From contig NZ_CP092712.1 in NCBI RefSeq assembly GCF_023983475.1, forward strand, positions 930,001 to 994,000: DNA of 64,000 nt, given 5' to 3'. The position numbers and the translations under genes were made by a program. The notes under the pieces were generated by a model. It had not been told where the DNA came from. It did no database searches and saw nothing but the letters and a program-made list of their open reading frames with translations. Source of the DNA: Aliivibrio fischeri ATCC 7744 = JCM 18803 = DSM 507 (GTDB lineage: Bacteria > Pseudomonadota > Gammaproteobacteria > Enterobacterales > Vibrionaceae). Every line of letters starts with the position of its first letter. Position 1 is the stretch's first letter. This document shows, in pieces, positions 1 through 8,908 of this stretch.

Positions 1-2
1 GG

Positions 3-941
3 TCGTCTCATGCTGAGCGCGGTACGATTTTAGGTATTCAATTTTTACTTTGGATCTATTCAACGTTTGGTCGCAAAGTATTTTCGCTATTACTTAAACC
101 AGTCATGGCTTATTACTACCTACGTGGTGGTTCAGTCAAAGACGCTTCAGATGACTTCATTCAACAGGTAAATGCTTATGCTCGAATTAAAGGCATTCAA
201 TTACCTGAAAAGCTAACCACTTATCGTCATTTGGTCTCTTTTGGTGAAACCATGTTAGATAAGCTTGCGGCATGGCGTGGTGATTTTTCAGATAAAAACC
301 TAACGGTTCATGGTATTGAGCATTATCAAACATTAGCTCAGCGTGAAAAAGGTATTGTATTACTGGGTTCTCATTTAGGAAATCTAGAACTATGTCGTGC
401 GCTTAGCCGTCGTCATACTCACCTGAAGATTAATGCGTTAGTTTTTACTGAGCATGCAGAGCGTTTTAATACGGTAATGAAAACCGTTAATCCGCAATCA
501 GAAGTGAATGTTATTCAGGTGTCTAAAATAGGGCCAGATACCGCCATTTTATTACAGCAAAAAATTGATGATGGTGAGTGGATTGTTATCGTTGGTGATA
601 GAACGTCAGTCACTAAAGAGAATCGAGTGATTTGGGCTGATTTTCTTGGTAAGCCTGCGCCATTCCCTCAAGGGCCATTTATGTTGGCTTCTATTTTAAA
701 GCAACCAGTATATTTAATGTTTGGGCTTCGTGACGATACACAAAAAGATCCGTTGTTTGATGTGTACTTAGAACCGTTTTCTGAACAAATCATATTACCT
801 CGTGGTAAACGAGAAGAGGCTTTGCAAGAAGTCGTACAAAATTATGCTCAACGCCTAGAGCATTTCACATTAAAAGCACCATCACAATGGTATAACTTTT
901 TTAATTTTTGGCAGTTAACTGGAAAGAAAGATGACAACTAA
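3..941 (+). CDS. Lipid A-type acyltransferase of the aryl polyene cluster, 5'-truncated by the window edge
   Basis: The frame is open from the first bases and runs into an in-frame ATG at 105, but the codons before that ATG already encode protein (SSHAERGTILG and onward), so the true start lies upstream and 105 is internal. The product belongs to the LpxL/HtrB lysophospholipid acyltransferase family. The HxxxxE catalytic signature is visible in GSHLGNLEL, with the His codon at 372-374. These inner-membrane-associated enzymes move an acyl chain from a carrier protein to a lipid. In aryl polyene clusters a member is present, probably to build the lipid anchor of the pigment (family knowledge plus inference). 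It overlaps the next gene by 11 bp, which suggests translational coupling in one operon. Confidence 0.85.
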   Translation, partial: SSHAERGTILGIQFLLWIYSTFGRKVFSLLLKPVMAYYYLRGGSVKDASDDFIQQVNAYARIKGIQLPEKLTTYRHLVSFGETMLDKLAAWRGDFSDKNLTVHGIEHYQTLAQREKGIVLLGSHLGNLELCRALSRRHTHLKINALVFTEHAERFNTVMKTVNPQSEVNVIQVSKIGPDTAILLQQKIDDGEWIVIVGDRTSVTKENRVIWADFLGKPAPFPQGPFMLASILKQPVYLMFGLRDDTQKDPLFDVYLEPFSEQIILPRGKREEALQEVVQNYAQRLEHFTLKAPSQWYNFFNFWQLTGKKDDN

Positions 942-2466
942 TTCAATTACATTTGGTAAAGGACGTCTGACAATTGAAGACGTTGTTGATATTGCAAATG
1001 GTGCAAATGCACAACTTAATAACTCTGATGAATTCACTGCCAAAATTGACCGTGGTGTTGAGTTTTTAGAGCGTTTATTAAAAGAAGAAGGCGTGATCTA
1101 TGGTGTGACAACGGGTTATGGTGACTCTTGTACTGTAGCAATCCCAATGGATTTAGTGGATGAATTACCGCTACATTTAACGCGTTTTCACGGTTGTGGT
1201 TTAGGTGAAAATTTAGATGAACAACAAGCACGTGCTGTATTAGCGACTCGTTTATGCTCTTTATCACAAGGGGTATCGGGTGTTACTCATGATTTGCTTA
1301 ATCAAATCGTCACTCTAATTAATCACGGTGTATCTCCACGTATTCCTCAAGAAGGTTCTGTGGGTGCCAGTGGTGATTTAACACCATTATCTTATCTTGC
1401 AGCTGCGCTTATTGGTGAGCGTGAAGTGATCTATAAAGGCGAAATCCGTGCAACTGCAGAGGTATTTAAAGAGTTAAATATCACACCAATCAAGCTTAAA
1501 CCAAAAGAAGGTTTAGCGTTAATGAATGGTACATCAGTGATGACAGCATTAGCGTGTTTAGCGTATAAGCGTGCGGAGTACTTAGCGCAAATGGCAACTA
1601 AGATCACCGCAATGGTATCAGTAGGGATGCAAGGTAATGACTTCCACTTTGATGAAGCGTTATTTGCGGTGAAACCACATCCAGGTCAACAACAAATTGC
1701 GGCTTGGTTACGTTCTGATCTACACAACGAAACACCACCAAGAAACAGTGATCGTCTGCAAGACCGTTACTCACTTCGTTGTGCTCCACATGTAATTGGT
1801 GTACTTCAAGATAGCCTACCGTTCTTGCGTCAAATGATTGAAAATGAATTAAACAGTGCGAACGATAACCCAATTATCGATGGTGATAATGAGCGTGTTC
1901 TTCACGGTGGTCATTTCTATGGTGGTCATATTGCAATGGCAATGGACATGCTAAAAACCGCAGTAGCGAACATTGCTGATTTATTAGATCGCCAAATGGC
2001 ACAGCTAATGGATTACAAATTCAATAACGGTTTACCATTTAACCTGACGGGTTCAACAGGGGCTCGTAAACCAATTAACCATGGCTTTAAAGCAGTTCAG
2101 ATTGGTATTTCAGCATGGACAGCAGAAGCGCTTAAAGGAACCATGCCTGCAAGTGTTTTCTCACGTTCAACAGAATGCCATAACCAAGATAAGGTGAGCA
2201 TGGGTACGATTGCCTCTCGTGATTGTTTACGTGTTTTACAGTTAACAGAGCAAGTGACATCAGCTTCATTATTAGCGGCAACTCAAGCGTTAGTATTGCG
2301 TGAAAAGCAAGGTGAGCTTGATGATACTCAGTTAAGTACAGAGCTTAAAACCATGCGTGATGCGGTATTAAGTGAATTTGCTTTTGTCGATGAAGACCGA
2401 CCATTAGAGAACGATTTACGTAACTTTATGGCGAAGATTCAGCAACAGCACTGGACGCTATACTAA
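931..2466 (+). CDS. Aromatic amino acid ammonia-lyase (HAL/TAL/PAL family) of the APE cluster
   Basis: 511 aa, full length for bacterial histidine/tyrosine ammonia-lyases. The Ala-Ser-Gly triad that cyclises into the MIO electrophile is at residues 146-148, within GSVGASGDL, and the catalytic Tyr loop (YGVTTGYGD) is near residue 58. The family deaminates an aromatic amino acid to the matching acrylate. Here the acrylate, probably 4-hydroxycinnamate from tyrosine, would be the starter unit of the polyene. No hutU, hutI or hutG gene is nearby, so a role in histidine breakdown is unlikely. The substrate-selectivity pair, in LTRFHGCGLG, reads Phe-His. This is neither the Ser-His of typical HALs nor the His-Leu of typical TALs, so the substrate is inferred from context. 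It overlaps the upstream gene by 11 bp. Confidence 0.9.
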   Translation: MTTNSITFGKGRLTIEDVVDIANGANAQLNNSDEFTAKIDRGVEFLERLLKEEGVIYGVTTGYGDSCTVAIPMDLVDELPLHLTRFHGCGLGENLDEQQARAVLATRLCSLSQGVSGVTHDLLNQIVTLINHGVSPRIPQEGSVGASGDLTPLSYLAAALIGEREVIYKGEIRATAEVFKELNITPIKLKPKEGLALMNGTSVMTALACLAYKRAEYLAQMATKITAMVSVGMQGNDFHFDEALFAVKPHPGQQQIAAWLRSDLHNETPPRNSDRLQDRYSLRCAPHVIGVLQDSLPFLRQMIENELNSANDNPIIDGDNERVLHGGHFYGGHIAMAMDMLKTAVANIADLLDRQMAQLMDYKFNNGLPFNLTGSTGARKPINHGFKAVQIGISAWTAEALKGTMPASVFSRSTECHNQDKVSMGTIASRDCLRVLQLTEQVTSASLLAATQALVLREKQGELDDTQLSTELKTMRDAVLSEFAFVDEDRPLENDLRNFMAKIQQQHWTLY

Positions 2467-2477
2467 GGTTAAATGTT

Positions 2478-2924
2478 GTGACTAATACAAATGAAGCTAA
2501 GCCAGTGAATGTATTAAGCGCAGAAGTGATGATCACAACCGCCTTTCAGGATGCGGATCCGATGGGGGTTGTGTATCACGGTAATTATTTCCGATTTTTT
2601 GAAAAAGCACGTCATGAAATGCTTGAAAAAATCGGTTATAGCTATCGAGATATGATGGCGTCAGGCTATGTTTGGCCCATCATTGACACTCGTGTTAAGT
2701 ACGTTAAATCCATTCCTTACGATCATAAGATCCGAGTGGAGGCGACACTAACGGAATGGGAAAACCGCATGCGTGTTGATTATGTTATTTATGATGCAGA
2801 AACCAACGTACGAATGACTAAAGCCCATACAATGCAAGTAGCGGTAAGCATAGAAACTGAAGAAATGTGCTTTGTTTCTCCTCGTGTATTTACCGATAAA
2901 GTAGAGGCTTATCATAATGCTTAA
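2478..2924 (+). CDS. Hotdog-fold acyl-CoA/ACP thioesterase (4-hydroxybenzoyl-CoA thioesterase type)
   Basis: 148 aa, one hotdog domain. The active-site region QDADPMGVVYHGNYFRFFE matches the D-x-x-G-x-x-x-x-x-x-Y/F pattern of the YbgC/4HBT family, with the catalytic Asp near residue 28. It starts at GTG 2478, with a TAAGG Shine-Dalgarno about 8 bp upstream. The nearby ATG at 2473 is out of frame and stops after two codons. It begins 11 bp after the ammonia-lyase and overlaps the next gene by 8 bp, so it sits in the operon. In APE clusters the corresponding gene is called apeK. It probably releases or edits acyl intermediates, but its exact substrate cannot be read from sequence. Confidence 0.85.
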   Translation: MTNTNEAKPVNVLSAEVMITTAFQDADPMGVVYHGNYFRFFEKARHEMLEKIGYSYRDMMASGYVWPIIDTRVKYVKSIPYDHKIRVEATLTEWENRMRVDYVIYDAETNVRMTKAHTMQVAVSIETEEMCFVSPRVFTDKVEAYHNA

Positions 2925-3537
2925 TGTTAAACGTTATTGGTCATTATTGGTGACATCGTTTGTTATGCTTTTTAGCGTAAATAGCTTTGCATTTAGTGTT
3001 GATGACTTGCAGCAGCAACTCGCAAAATCGACGCTTGTTCGTGGTGATTTTAAACAAGTAAGAACTATGCAGATGTTTGCACAGCCACTATCGACATCAG
3101 GTACTTTTTTGTTGGATCATGAAAAGGGGTTATTGTGGCAACAAACAACGCCTTTTCCGATTGCGTTGACTTTAACGCAGAACAAACTTCGCCAATCCAT
3201 TAATGGTGACACTCAAGTCATGACGGATTCAGATAATCCAATGGCGTTTTATTTTACTCGTCTATTTCTATCTTTATTTAAAGGCGATACGGAATCCATT
3301 AAAGCAAATTTCACTTTGCAATTAACGGGTGAAAAAGACGCTTGGACACTCATACTCACTCCAACCAAAGCCCCAATTGACAGCGTATTTAAAACCATAA
3401 AAATTGAGGGTAATGACTATTTAAATCGAGTGGTATTAAGTGAAGTGCGAGGTGACGTAACTGAAATGGTATTTACTAATCAGTCGACAGAACCTGCGAC
3501 CTTAACAGAAGAAGAGTTACGTGTTTTCGAATTCTAA
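2917..3537 (+). CDS. LolA-like outer-membrane lipoprotein carrier of the APE cluster
   Basis: 206 aa. It has an N-terminal signal peptide (residues about 1-25, ending near FAFS) followed by a LolA-type domain: the DLQQQLAKSTLVRGDFKQVR opening and a later GTFLLDHEKGLLWQ segment typical of the LolA/LolB half-barrel. Housekeeping LolA ferries lipoproteins across the periplasm. This cluster paralogue (apeL in APE nomenclature) lies between a thioesterase and an MMPL exporter, so it more likely carries the aryl polyene lipid to the outer membrane (inference). It overlaps its neighbours by 8 bp upstream and 17 bp downstream. The housekeeping lolA is expected elsewhere, downstream of ftsK after lrp. 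Confidence 0.85.
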   Translation: MLNVKRYWSLLVTSFVMLFSVNSFAFSVDDLQQQLAKSTLVRGDFKQVRTMQMFAQPLSTSGTFLLDHEKGLLWQQTTPFPIALTLTQNKLRQSINGDTQVMTDSDNPMAFYFTRLFLSLFKGDTESIKANFTLQLTGEKDAWTLILTPTKAPIDSVFKTIKIEGNDYLNRVVLSEVRGDVTEMVFTNQSTEPATLTEEELRVFEF

Positions 3538-5893
3538 TTGGATAAAGCCACGAGTTTTAGCTCTGGTTTGGGCATTGGCTCTATTAGGAATAGCTGGGGT
3601 ATTTGGTTATCAATGTACAACCAAAGGTGCACTGCCAATAGAAACTAATATCTTGGCATTATTACCTGATAATCAACAAGATAAAGTTGCTCAGCAAGCG
3701 TTTGATAATATTGCTAACACCATGAGTGACAAAGTGGTGTTTGTAGTTAGCCAAACCCAAGGTGACAGTAAAAAACTGATTGAAGCGGTTGATCAGTTTA
3801 ATGAAGAACTGGTTGCGTTACCTATGTTTGACTCGGTAACGGCAACGATAAGTCCTGAGCAACAACAAGCGTGGGGGAAATTTTATTTTCCTGCTCGCGC
3901 TCAGTTACTGACAGCACAGCAAACCCAACAATTAGAACAAGCACCAGAACAGCAAGTTCAAAAGGTATTACACGCACTATACAATCCTTTTTCAGGTGTG
4001 ACGGGAGGGGAGTTAGAGAACGATCCTTTCTTGTTATTTCGAGATTATTTATCAGGGTTAACTCAAAGCTCAGGTAATGTTCAAGTAGAGAACGGCTATC
4101 TGATTGCCAAACACGATGATAAAGAATACGTTGTGATCACCGCCGATCTATCAGGATCATCATACCAACTCTCTTTGCAGCAGCAATTACCTCAACTATT
4201 GTCACTTGAAAGCAAAGTATCAAAAACATTCTCGGTTAATATTCAACATACAGGTGTGATCTTTTATGCAGCCCATGGGACAGAAAGTGCCAAAGGAGAG
4301 ATCAGCACTATTGGTCTTGGGTCTCTTATCGGGATAATTGTTCTTGTCTTTTTGGTTTATCGTAGCACTTTGCCTTTGGCACTGGCTTTACTTTCCATTT
4401 CAACGGGACTTGCTTGTGCCTATGTATTGACGGTCGCTTTATTTGGAACGATTCACCTCTTTAGTTTGGTTTTTGGTGCCAGCTTAATTGGGGTTTCTAT
4501 TGATTATGCATTTCACTTTTTAACCGATCGACTTCATGCGGGTAAAAAATGGAATTCAGTGGTGGGTATTCAACAGTTGTTTCCTGCCATTACCTTGGGA
4601 TTAATTACCAGTTTAATTGGTTATTTAGGTATGCTTATTGCGCCTTTCCCAGGATTACAGCAATTATCCTTATTCTCCGCCATTGGTTTAACAGCAGCTT
4701 ATTTTACCGTGGTATGTTGGTATCCAGTACTGGCAAGTAAACCAAATCAATATAACCGAGTACCGATGCAGCGAGCGCTGAGTCAGTGGCTCTTAGTGTG
4801 GCAACAACCGCTTATTCGATTAGTCTTACCATTAAGTTTATTGATTGCTGCAAGCTTTGGTGTCTATATGGCGAAATATGATGATGATATTCGTCAGCTT
4901 CAAGCTTTACCACATGCACTGCAACAGCAAGAGAGAGAGATAAAAGCGATTACAGGTGTCGGTGGCTCTCAGCAACTATTGCTTGTACGAGACAGTTCTG
5001 AAGAAGGATTACTGCAAAAGTTAGAAACCATATCGACTAAACTGGATAAACGTGGTGATTTCGGTGGCTATCAATCCATAAGCCGTTATGTACCGTCACA
5101 AAAAAGACAACAAGAAAATTACCAATTAGTTAAACTCCTGTATCAGCAACAATCTGAGTATTATCAAAGTGTCATACAGCAAAAAACAGCGCTGGATTTT
5201 TCACAACAATATCAGCCTTTGACTATAAATGGCTTCTTAGCGTCACCAATATCAGACACGGTTGGTTTTTTATGGTTAGGTAAAATCGATGGTGTATTTG
5301 CTTCGGTGATTACTTTCAATCAAGAAGTGAACAGTAGTGAGTTACAGGCATTTGCAGCGGATAATCACATTACTTATTTAAATAAAGCAGAAGAGATCTC
5401 TCGTTTATTTGCCGATTATCGACATCGTATTACCGAGCTATTATTGTTTGCTTATGCCGCTATTTTCTTACTGTTGTTACCTCGCTATAAAATGAAACAG
5501 GCGTTTTTAATTGTATTGCCACCATTTATAGCGGGTTGCGCCGGTTTAGCTGTAACCGTTTTAACTGGCGTACCGTTGAATTTGTTTAACTTACTCGCCT
5601 TGATGTTGATTTTAGGGATAGGAATAGACTACACCTTGTTTTTCGCAGAGCAGAATAAGCAAAGTGATGATTCACATAAAGAAAGCACGTTATTAGCGAT
5701 TTCTTTATCTGCGTTAACGACGATTTTGTCATTTGGTTTATTGGCCTTGAGTGAAACCCAAGCGATTCATAGCTTCGGTATTACGGTACTAACCGGGATT
5801 ATCGTTGCTTGGTTACTGGCTCCGTTAAGCCAACAAAATAAAGAGAGTAAAGGGCACATCAATACGTATTCGGAGAAAAAAGATGCATCATAA
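3521..5893 (+). CDS. MMPL/RND-type exporter of the APE cluster
   Basis: 790 aa with an N-terminal membrane segment (ALALLGIAGVFGY), a large periplasmic loop, a multi-helix block near residues 260-410, a second loop, and a second multi-helix block near 630-780. That is the duplicated 6+6 layout of the RND superfamily. Charged/proton-relay helices show as GVSIDYAFHF and GIGIDYTLFF, one in each half, as in MMPL and HpnN-like lipid exporters. It starts at GTG 3521 inside the end of the LolA-like gene, with GAAGAG just upstream. It corresponds to apeM and is likely to drive the polyene lipid out of the inner membrane using ion motive force. The substrate is inferred from context. Confidence 0.88.
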   Translation: MFSNSNWIKPRVLALVWALALLGIAGVFGYQCTTKGALPIETNILALLPDNQQDKVAQQAFDNIANTMSDKVVFVVSQTQGDSKKLIEAVDQFNEELVALPMFDSVTATISPEQQQAWGKFYFPARAQLLTAQQTQQLEQAPEQQVQKVLHALYNPFSGVTGGELENDPFLLFRDYLSGLTQSSGNVQVENGYLIAKHDDKEYVVITADLSGSSYQLSLQQQLPQLLSLESKVSKTFSVNIQHTGVIFYAAHGTESAKGEISTIGLGSLIGIIVLVFLVYRSTLPLALALLSISTGLACAYVLTVALFGTIHLFSLVFGASLIGVSIDYAFHFLTDRLHAGKKWNSVVGIQQLFPAITLGLITSLIGYLGMLIAPFPGLQQLSLFSAIGLTAAYFTVVCWYPVLASKPNQYNRVPMQRALSQWLLVWQQPLIRLVLPLSLLIAASFGVYMAKYDDDIRQLQALPHALQQQEREIKAITGVGGSQQLLLVRDSSEEGLLQKLETISTKLDKRGDFGGYQSISRYVPSQKRQQENYQLVKLLYQQQSEYYQSVIQQKTALDFSQQYQPLTINGFLASPISDTVGFLWLGKIDGVFASVITFNQEVNSSELQAFAADNHITYLNKAEEISRLFADYRHRITELLLFAYAAIFLLLLPRYKMKQAFLIVLPPFIAGCAGLAVTVLTGVPLNLFNLLALMLILGIGIDYTLFFAEQNKQSDDSHKESTLLAISLSALTTILSFGLLALSETQAIHSFGITVLTGIIVAWLLAPLSQQNKESKGHINTYSEKKDAS

Positions 5894-6509
5894 GGCCATA
5901 AAAGTCCACCATCTTATAGCGCTTGTTCTATCCTTTCTTTTGATGGGATGTGCAGCTAAGCCAATAAAGCAACCGAATCAAGTTGAAGTGTCACAAGGAC
6001 AATTTGTTACTTTACCTCAGCCTGAAGAGTATGGCAGTGACTTATCACTTAGTCAGTTAATCTCAGTAGAATGGCAAGGAAAAAAGAATCAGCTTCCTGT
6101 TCAACTGCAACTGACAGGTAATGACTTGGTATTAGCTGGCTTTGCCTCATGGGGTTCTCGTTTATTAAGCTTAGATTATGATGGTCAAACGTTAGATACT
6201 TACGTAATGGCAGGGCTAAGTGACACACTACCACCGCCAGAACAAGTGCTATTTAATGTCATGATTACCTTGTGGCCACTGGAAGCATGGCAAGGAAGTT
6301 TAACTAGCATTGGCTGGCAACTAAACGAACATGACAATCATAGAACATTAGTGAATGAATCAGGAAAAACGATCCTTGATGCTCGTTATGATGACATCAC
6401 AGACAAATTAAGTGGTGAAATTGTGTTAACAAGTCCAGACTTTGGTTATGTCATAAAAATTAAAACGTTCTCGCATTCAAATACAACAACTCAAAATAAT
6501 AACGGATAA
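5883..6509 (+). CDS. DUF3261 lipoprotein of the APE cluster
   Basis: 208 aa. It has a lipoprotein signal peptide with a clear lipobox (LLMGCAAK, Cys at residue 23), then a soluble beta-rich domain resembling DUF3261, a family found mostly in aryl polyene clusters (apeN position). It overlaps the exporter gene by 11 bp and precedes the ketosynthase by 5 bp. It probably sits on the periplasmic face of the outer membrane and works with the LolA-like carrier, as LolB does with LolA (inference). Its biochemical function is not established. Confidence 0.8.
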   Translation: MHHKAIKVHHLIALVLSFLLMGCAAKPIKQPNQVEVSQGQFVTLPQPEEYGSDLSLSQLISVEWQGKKNQLPVQLQLTGNDLVLAGFASWGSRLLSLDYDGQTLDTYVMAGLSDTLPPPEQVLFNVMITLWPLEAWQGSLTSIGWQLNEHDNHRTLVNESGKTILDARYDDITDKLSGEIVLTSPDFGYVIKIKTFSHSNTTTQNNNG

Positions 6510-6514
6510 ATTAA

Positions 6515-7702
6515 ATGAGTGACTTTCCTTTATATATACATGCGTGTGGCTCACATTCAGCCATGGGTAAAGAGGTTGATGAAATCCATCAAGTATTGAG
6601 TGGAAATAAAGCACCATCAATGCATAAAGAGACTGGTTGGCTCAATGATGGTAAAGCAACAGTAGTTGGTAAGGCATTAGGTGAATTGCCTTTAGTTCCT
6701 GAGCATTTGTCTCATTGGGATACAAGAAATAATCAGCTAGTTCTGTCAGCTTTACAGCAAATCGAACCCCAAATTAAAGCCGTAAAAGAGAAATACGGTT
6801 CAGATCGTATTGCTGTTATTGTTGGCACAAGTACCTCAGGGATCTCTGATGGTGAAGTCGCTTTAAAAGAGAAGATGGAGCAAGGTGTTTTTCCTGCAGG
6901 TTATAGTTATAAACAACAAGAGTTAGGAAACCCTGCAGATTTTATTGCTCAATACCTTAATATCGATGGACCAACGTATGCTATTTCAACCGCTTGCTCC
7001 TCAAGTGGTCGTATTTTCTTATCAGCAAAGCGTTTACTAAAAGCAGGGTTTGTTGATGCAGTAATTATCGGTGGAACAGACAGTTTATGCCGTTTAACGC
7101 TTAATGGATTCAATAGTCTAGAAGCATTATCAAATGAGTATTGTTTGCCGTTTAGTCCTAATCGAAAAGGGATAAACATTGGTGAAGCGAGTGCGTATAT
7201 GTTGTTAAGTGCAGAGCAAAAAGACTCTGATGATCCAATTGCTCTACTAGGAGCAGGAGACAGTTCGGATGCTCACCATATTTCAGCGCCACACCCAGAA
7301 GGGAAAGGAGCGATTGAAGCGATGAACAAAGCACTTAATGATGCAGGGTTAACGCCAGAAGATATTGGTTATATCAATGCTCATGGAACTGCTACGCCGT
7401 TGAATGATGCGATGGAATCTAAAGCGGTTCATGCTGTATTTGGTGATTCTGTACCAGTGAGTTCAACAAAGCCGTTAACGGGTCATACATTAGGTGCCGC
7501 AGGTATCATTGAAGCAAGCATTTGTTGGCATATTTTAAAGTATAATTTACCGCTACCTAAGCAGATTAATGACGGACAGCAAGATGATGCACTGGCTGAT
7601 ATTCAGCTTGTGGTTGATCAACCACTAAGAAAAAAAGCCGTTATTAGTAATTCATTTGCCTTTGGCGGTAATAACATCAGTTTAATTTTTGGATGTATTT
7701 GA
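6515..7702 (+). CDS. apeO: Beta-ketoacyl-ACP synthase, first of two in the APE cluster
   Basis: 395 aa, thiolase fold of the FabB/FabF type. The Cys-His-His triad is complete: Cys in STACSSSG, His in NAHGTATPLND, and His in PLTGHTLGAAG. A C-terminal SFAFGGNN loop is also present. It extends the polyene by decarboxylative condensation with malonyl-ACP. Because the active-site Cys is kept, this is a real ketosynthase and not a chain-length factor. Its place directly before the dehydratase, ketoreductase and second ketosynthase matches the apeO-apeP-apeQ-apeR order known from Xenorhabdus and E. coli APE clusters. The stop overlaps the next start (TGATG). Confidence 0.88.
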   Translation: MSDFPLYIHACGSHSAMGKEVDEIHQVLSGNKAPSMHKETGWLNDGKATVVGKALGELPLVPEHLSHWDTRNNQLVLSALQQIEPQIKAVKEKYGSDRIAVIVGTSTSGISDGEVALKEKMEQGVFPAGYSYKQQELGNPADFIAQYLNIDGPTYAISTACSSSGRIFLSAKRLLKAGFVDAVIIGGTDSLCRLTLNGFNSLEALSNEYCLPFSPNRKGINIGEASAYMLLSAEQKDSDDPIALLGAGDSSDAHHISAPHPEGKGAIEAMNKALNDAGLTPEDIGYINAHGTATPLNDAMESKAVHAVFGDSVPVSSTKPLTGHTLGAAGIIEASICWHILKYNLPLPKQINDGQQDDALADIQLVVDQPLRKKAVISNSFAFGGNNISLIFGCI

Positions 7703-8163
7703 TGAGTAGTATTCCTCCTTTAATCGACCTTTTGCCCCATGATACTCCATTAGCTCTGGTTGATGAGTTGATTGAGGTAAATGACTTATCGGTTCATTGT
7801 CAGGTGACAATCGGTGAGAATAATGTATTTTTTAATCATGAGACGAAAACCGTTCCCGCTTGGGTTGGTATTGAGTTCATGGCGCAAAGTATTGCGGGTT
7901 GGTCTGGCTATCATGCGTGGAAAAAAGGCAATAAGTCACCAATAGGCTTTTTGCTTGGCAGCCGTAAATACCAAGCTGAGTGCAGCGAGTTTCAACAAGG
8001 CGACACACTCGACATTTTTGCAGAGCAAGTACTAGAGAATAATGGCATGGCCGTATTCAGTTGTTATATTGAGTACAAAGGACAACAGTTGGCATCGAGC
8101 CAATTAAACGTGTTCGTGCCAACAGAAGAAAAATTAGAAGAGCTCTTAACGCCAAAGCAGTAA
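7702..8163 (+). CDS. apeP: ApeP-type hotdog dehydratase of the APE cluster
   Basis: About 153 aa, a single hotdog domain of the FabA/FabZ-like ApeP family: LLPHDTPLALVDEL at the N-terminus, the central helix VGIEFMAQSIAGW, and GFLLGSRKY. It should dehydrate 3-hydroxyacyl-ACP to enoyl-ACP. With no enoyl reductase in the cluster, the conjugated double bonds remain. An in-frame ATG at 7693 lies inside the previous gene. The ATG at 7702 overlaps the upstream stop and follows a GGATG stretch at better spacing, so it is preferred with modest certainty. The second dehydratase of such clusters (apeI) would lie upstream of the window. Confidence 0.85.
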   Translation: MSSIPPLIDLLPHDTPLALVDELIEVNDLSVHCQVTIGENNVFFNHETKTVPAWVGIEFMAQSIAGWSGYHAWKKGNKSPIGFLLGSRKYQAECSEFQQGDTLDIFAEQVLENNGMAVFSCYIEYKGQQLASSQLNVFVPTEEKLEELLTPKQ

Positions 8164-8182
8164 CGCAGTAGTAGAGGACATC

Positions 8183-8908
8183 ATGAAAAGACAAGTATTA
8201 GTGACAGGCGCCAGTAAAGGCATTGGTCGCGCAATTTCAGAGCAACTAGCAAAGGATGGCTTTTATATTGTTGTTCATTATATGAGTGATAAAGCTGGCG
8301 CAGAGACAACGTTAGCAGCAATTCAAGAGCACGGTGGTGAAGGGCGCTTAATTCAGTTTGATATTAGTGACCGTCCACAATGTAAAGAGGCACTTGAGAG
8401 CGATATCGAAACTCATGGTGCATATTATGGTGTGGTAAGTAATGCCGGCATTACTCGTGATACCGCTTTCCCTGCGATGACAGAAGAAGAGTGGGATGGC
8501 GTAATTCACACCAATTTAGACAGTTTTTATAATGTACTTCACCCTTGTGTTATGCCGATGGTTCAAAAGCGAAAAGGCGGTCGAATTGTGACGCTTGCAT
8601 CGGTGTCAGGCATCATGGGTAACCGCGGTCAAACGAACTACAGCGCAGCAAAAGCAGGCGTCATTGGTGCAACCAAATCTCTTGCTTTAGAGCTAGCAAA
8701 ACGAAAAATTACAGTAAACTGTGTTGCACCTGGCTTAATTGATACAGGCATGGTTGATGAGCATGTAAAAGAGCACGCATTGCCACAAGTACCACTTCGT
8801 AGAATGGGTGAGCCAGAAGAAGTCGCAGGTTTAGTAAGTTACTTAATGTCAGATGTTGCGGGTTATGTGACTCGCCAAGTAATTTCAATTAATGGTGGTC
8901 TAGTATGA
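8183..8908 (+). CDS. apeQ: 3-ketoacyl-ACP reductase (FabG-type) of the APE cluster
   Basis: 241 aa, classical short-chain dehydrogenase. It has the nucleotide-binding GASKGIG at residues 8-14, an NAG motif near residue 91, and the catalytic Ser (in VTLASVSG) followed by Tyr-x-x-x-Lys (NYSAAKAG). It reduces 3-ketoacyl-ACP to 3-hydroxyacyl-ACP with NADPH, the first processing step after each condensation. A good ribosome binding site (AGAGGA) lies 7 bp before ATG 8183. Its end overlaps the next start by 4 bp (ATGA). Confidence 0.9.
   Translation: MKRQVLVTGASKGIGRAISEQLAKDGFYIVVHYMSDKAGAETTLAAIQEHGGEGRLIQFDISDRPQCKEALESDIETHGAYYGVVSNAGITRDTAFPAMTEEEWDGVIHTNLDSFYNVLHPCVMPMVQKRKGGRIVTLASVSGIMGNRGQTNYSAAKAGVIGATKSLALELAKRKITVNCVAPGLIDTGMVDEHVKEHALPQVPLRRMGEPEEVAGLVSYLMSDVAGYVTRQVISINGGLV

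Noticed and set aside
931-2466. Histidine utilisation (hutH)
   Set aside because: No hutU, hutI, hutG or hutC gene is nearby, and the gene overlaps APE biosynthetic genes.
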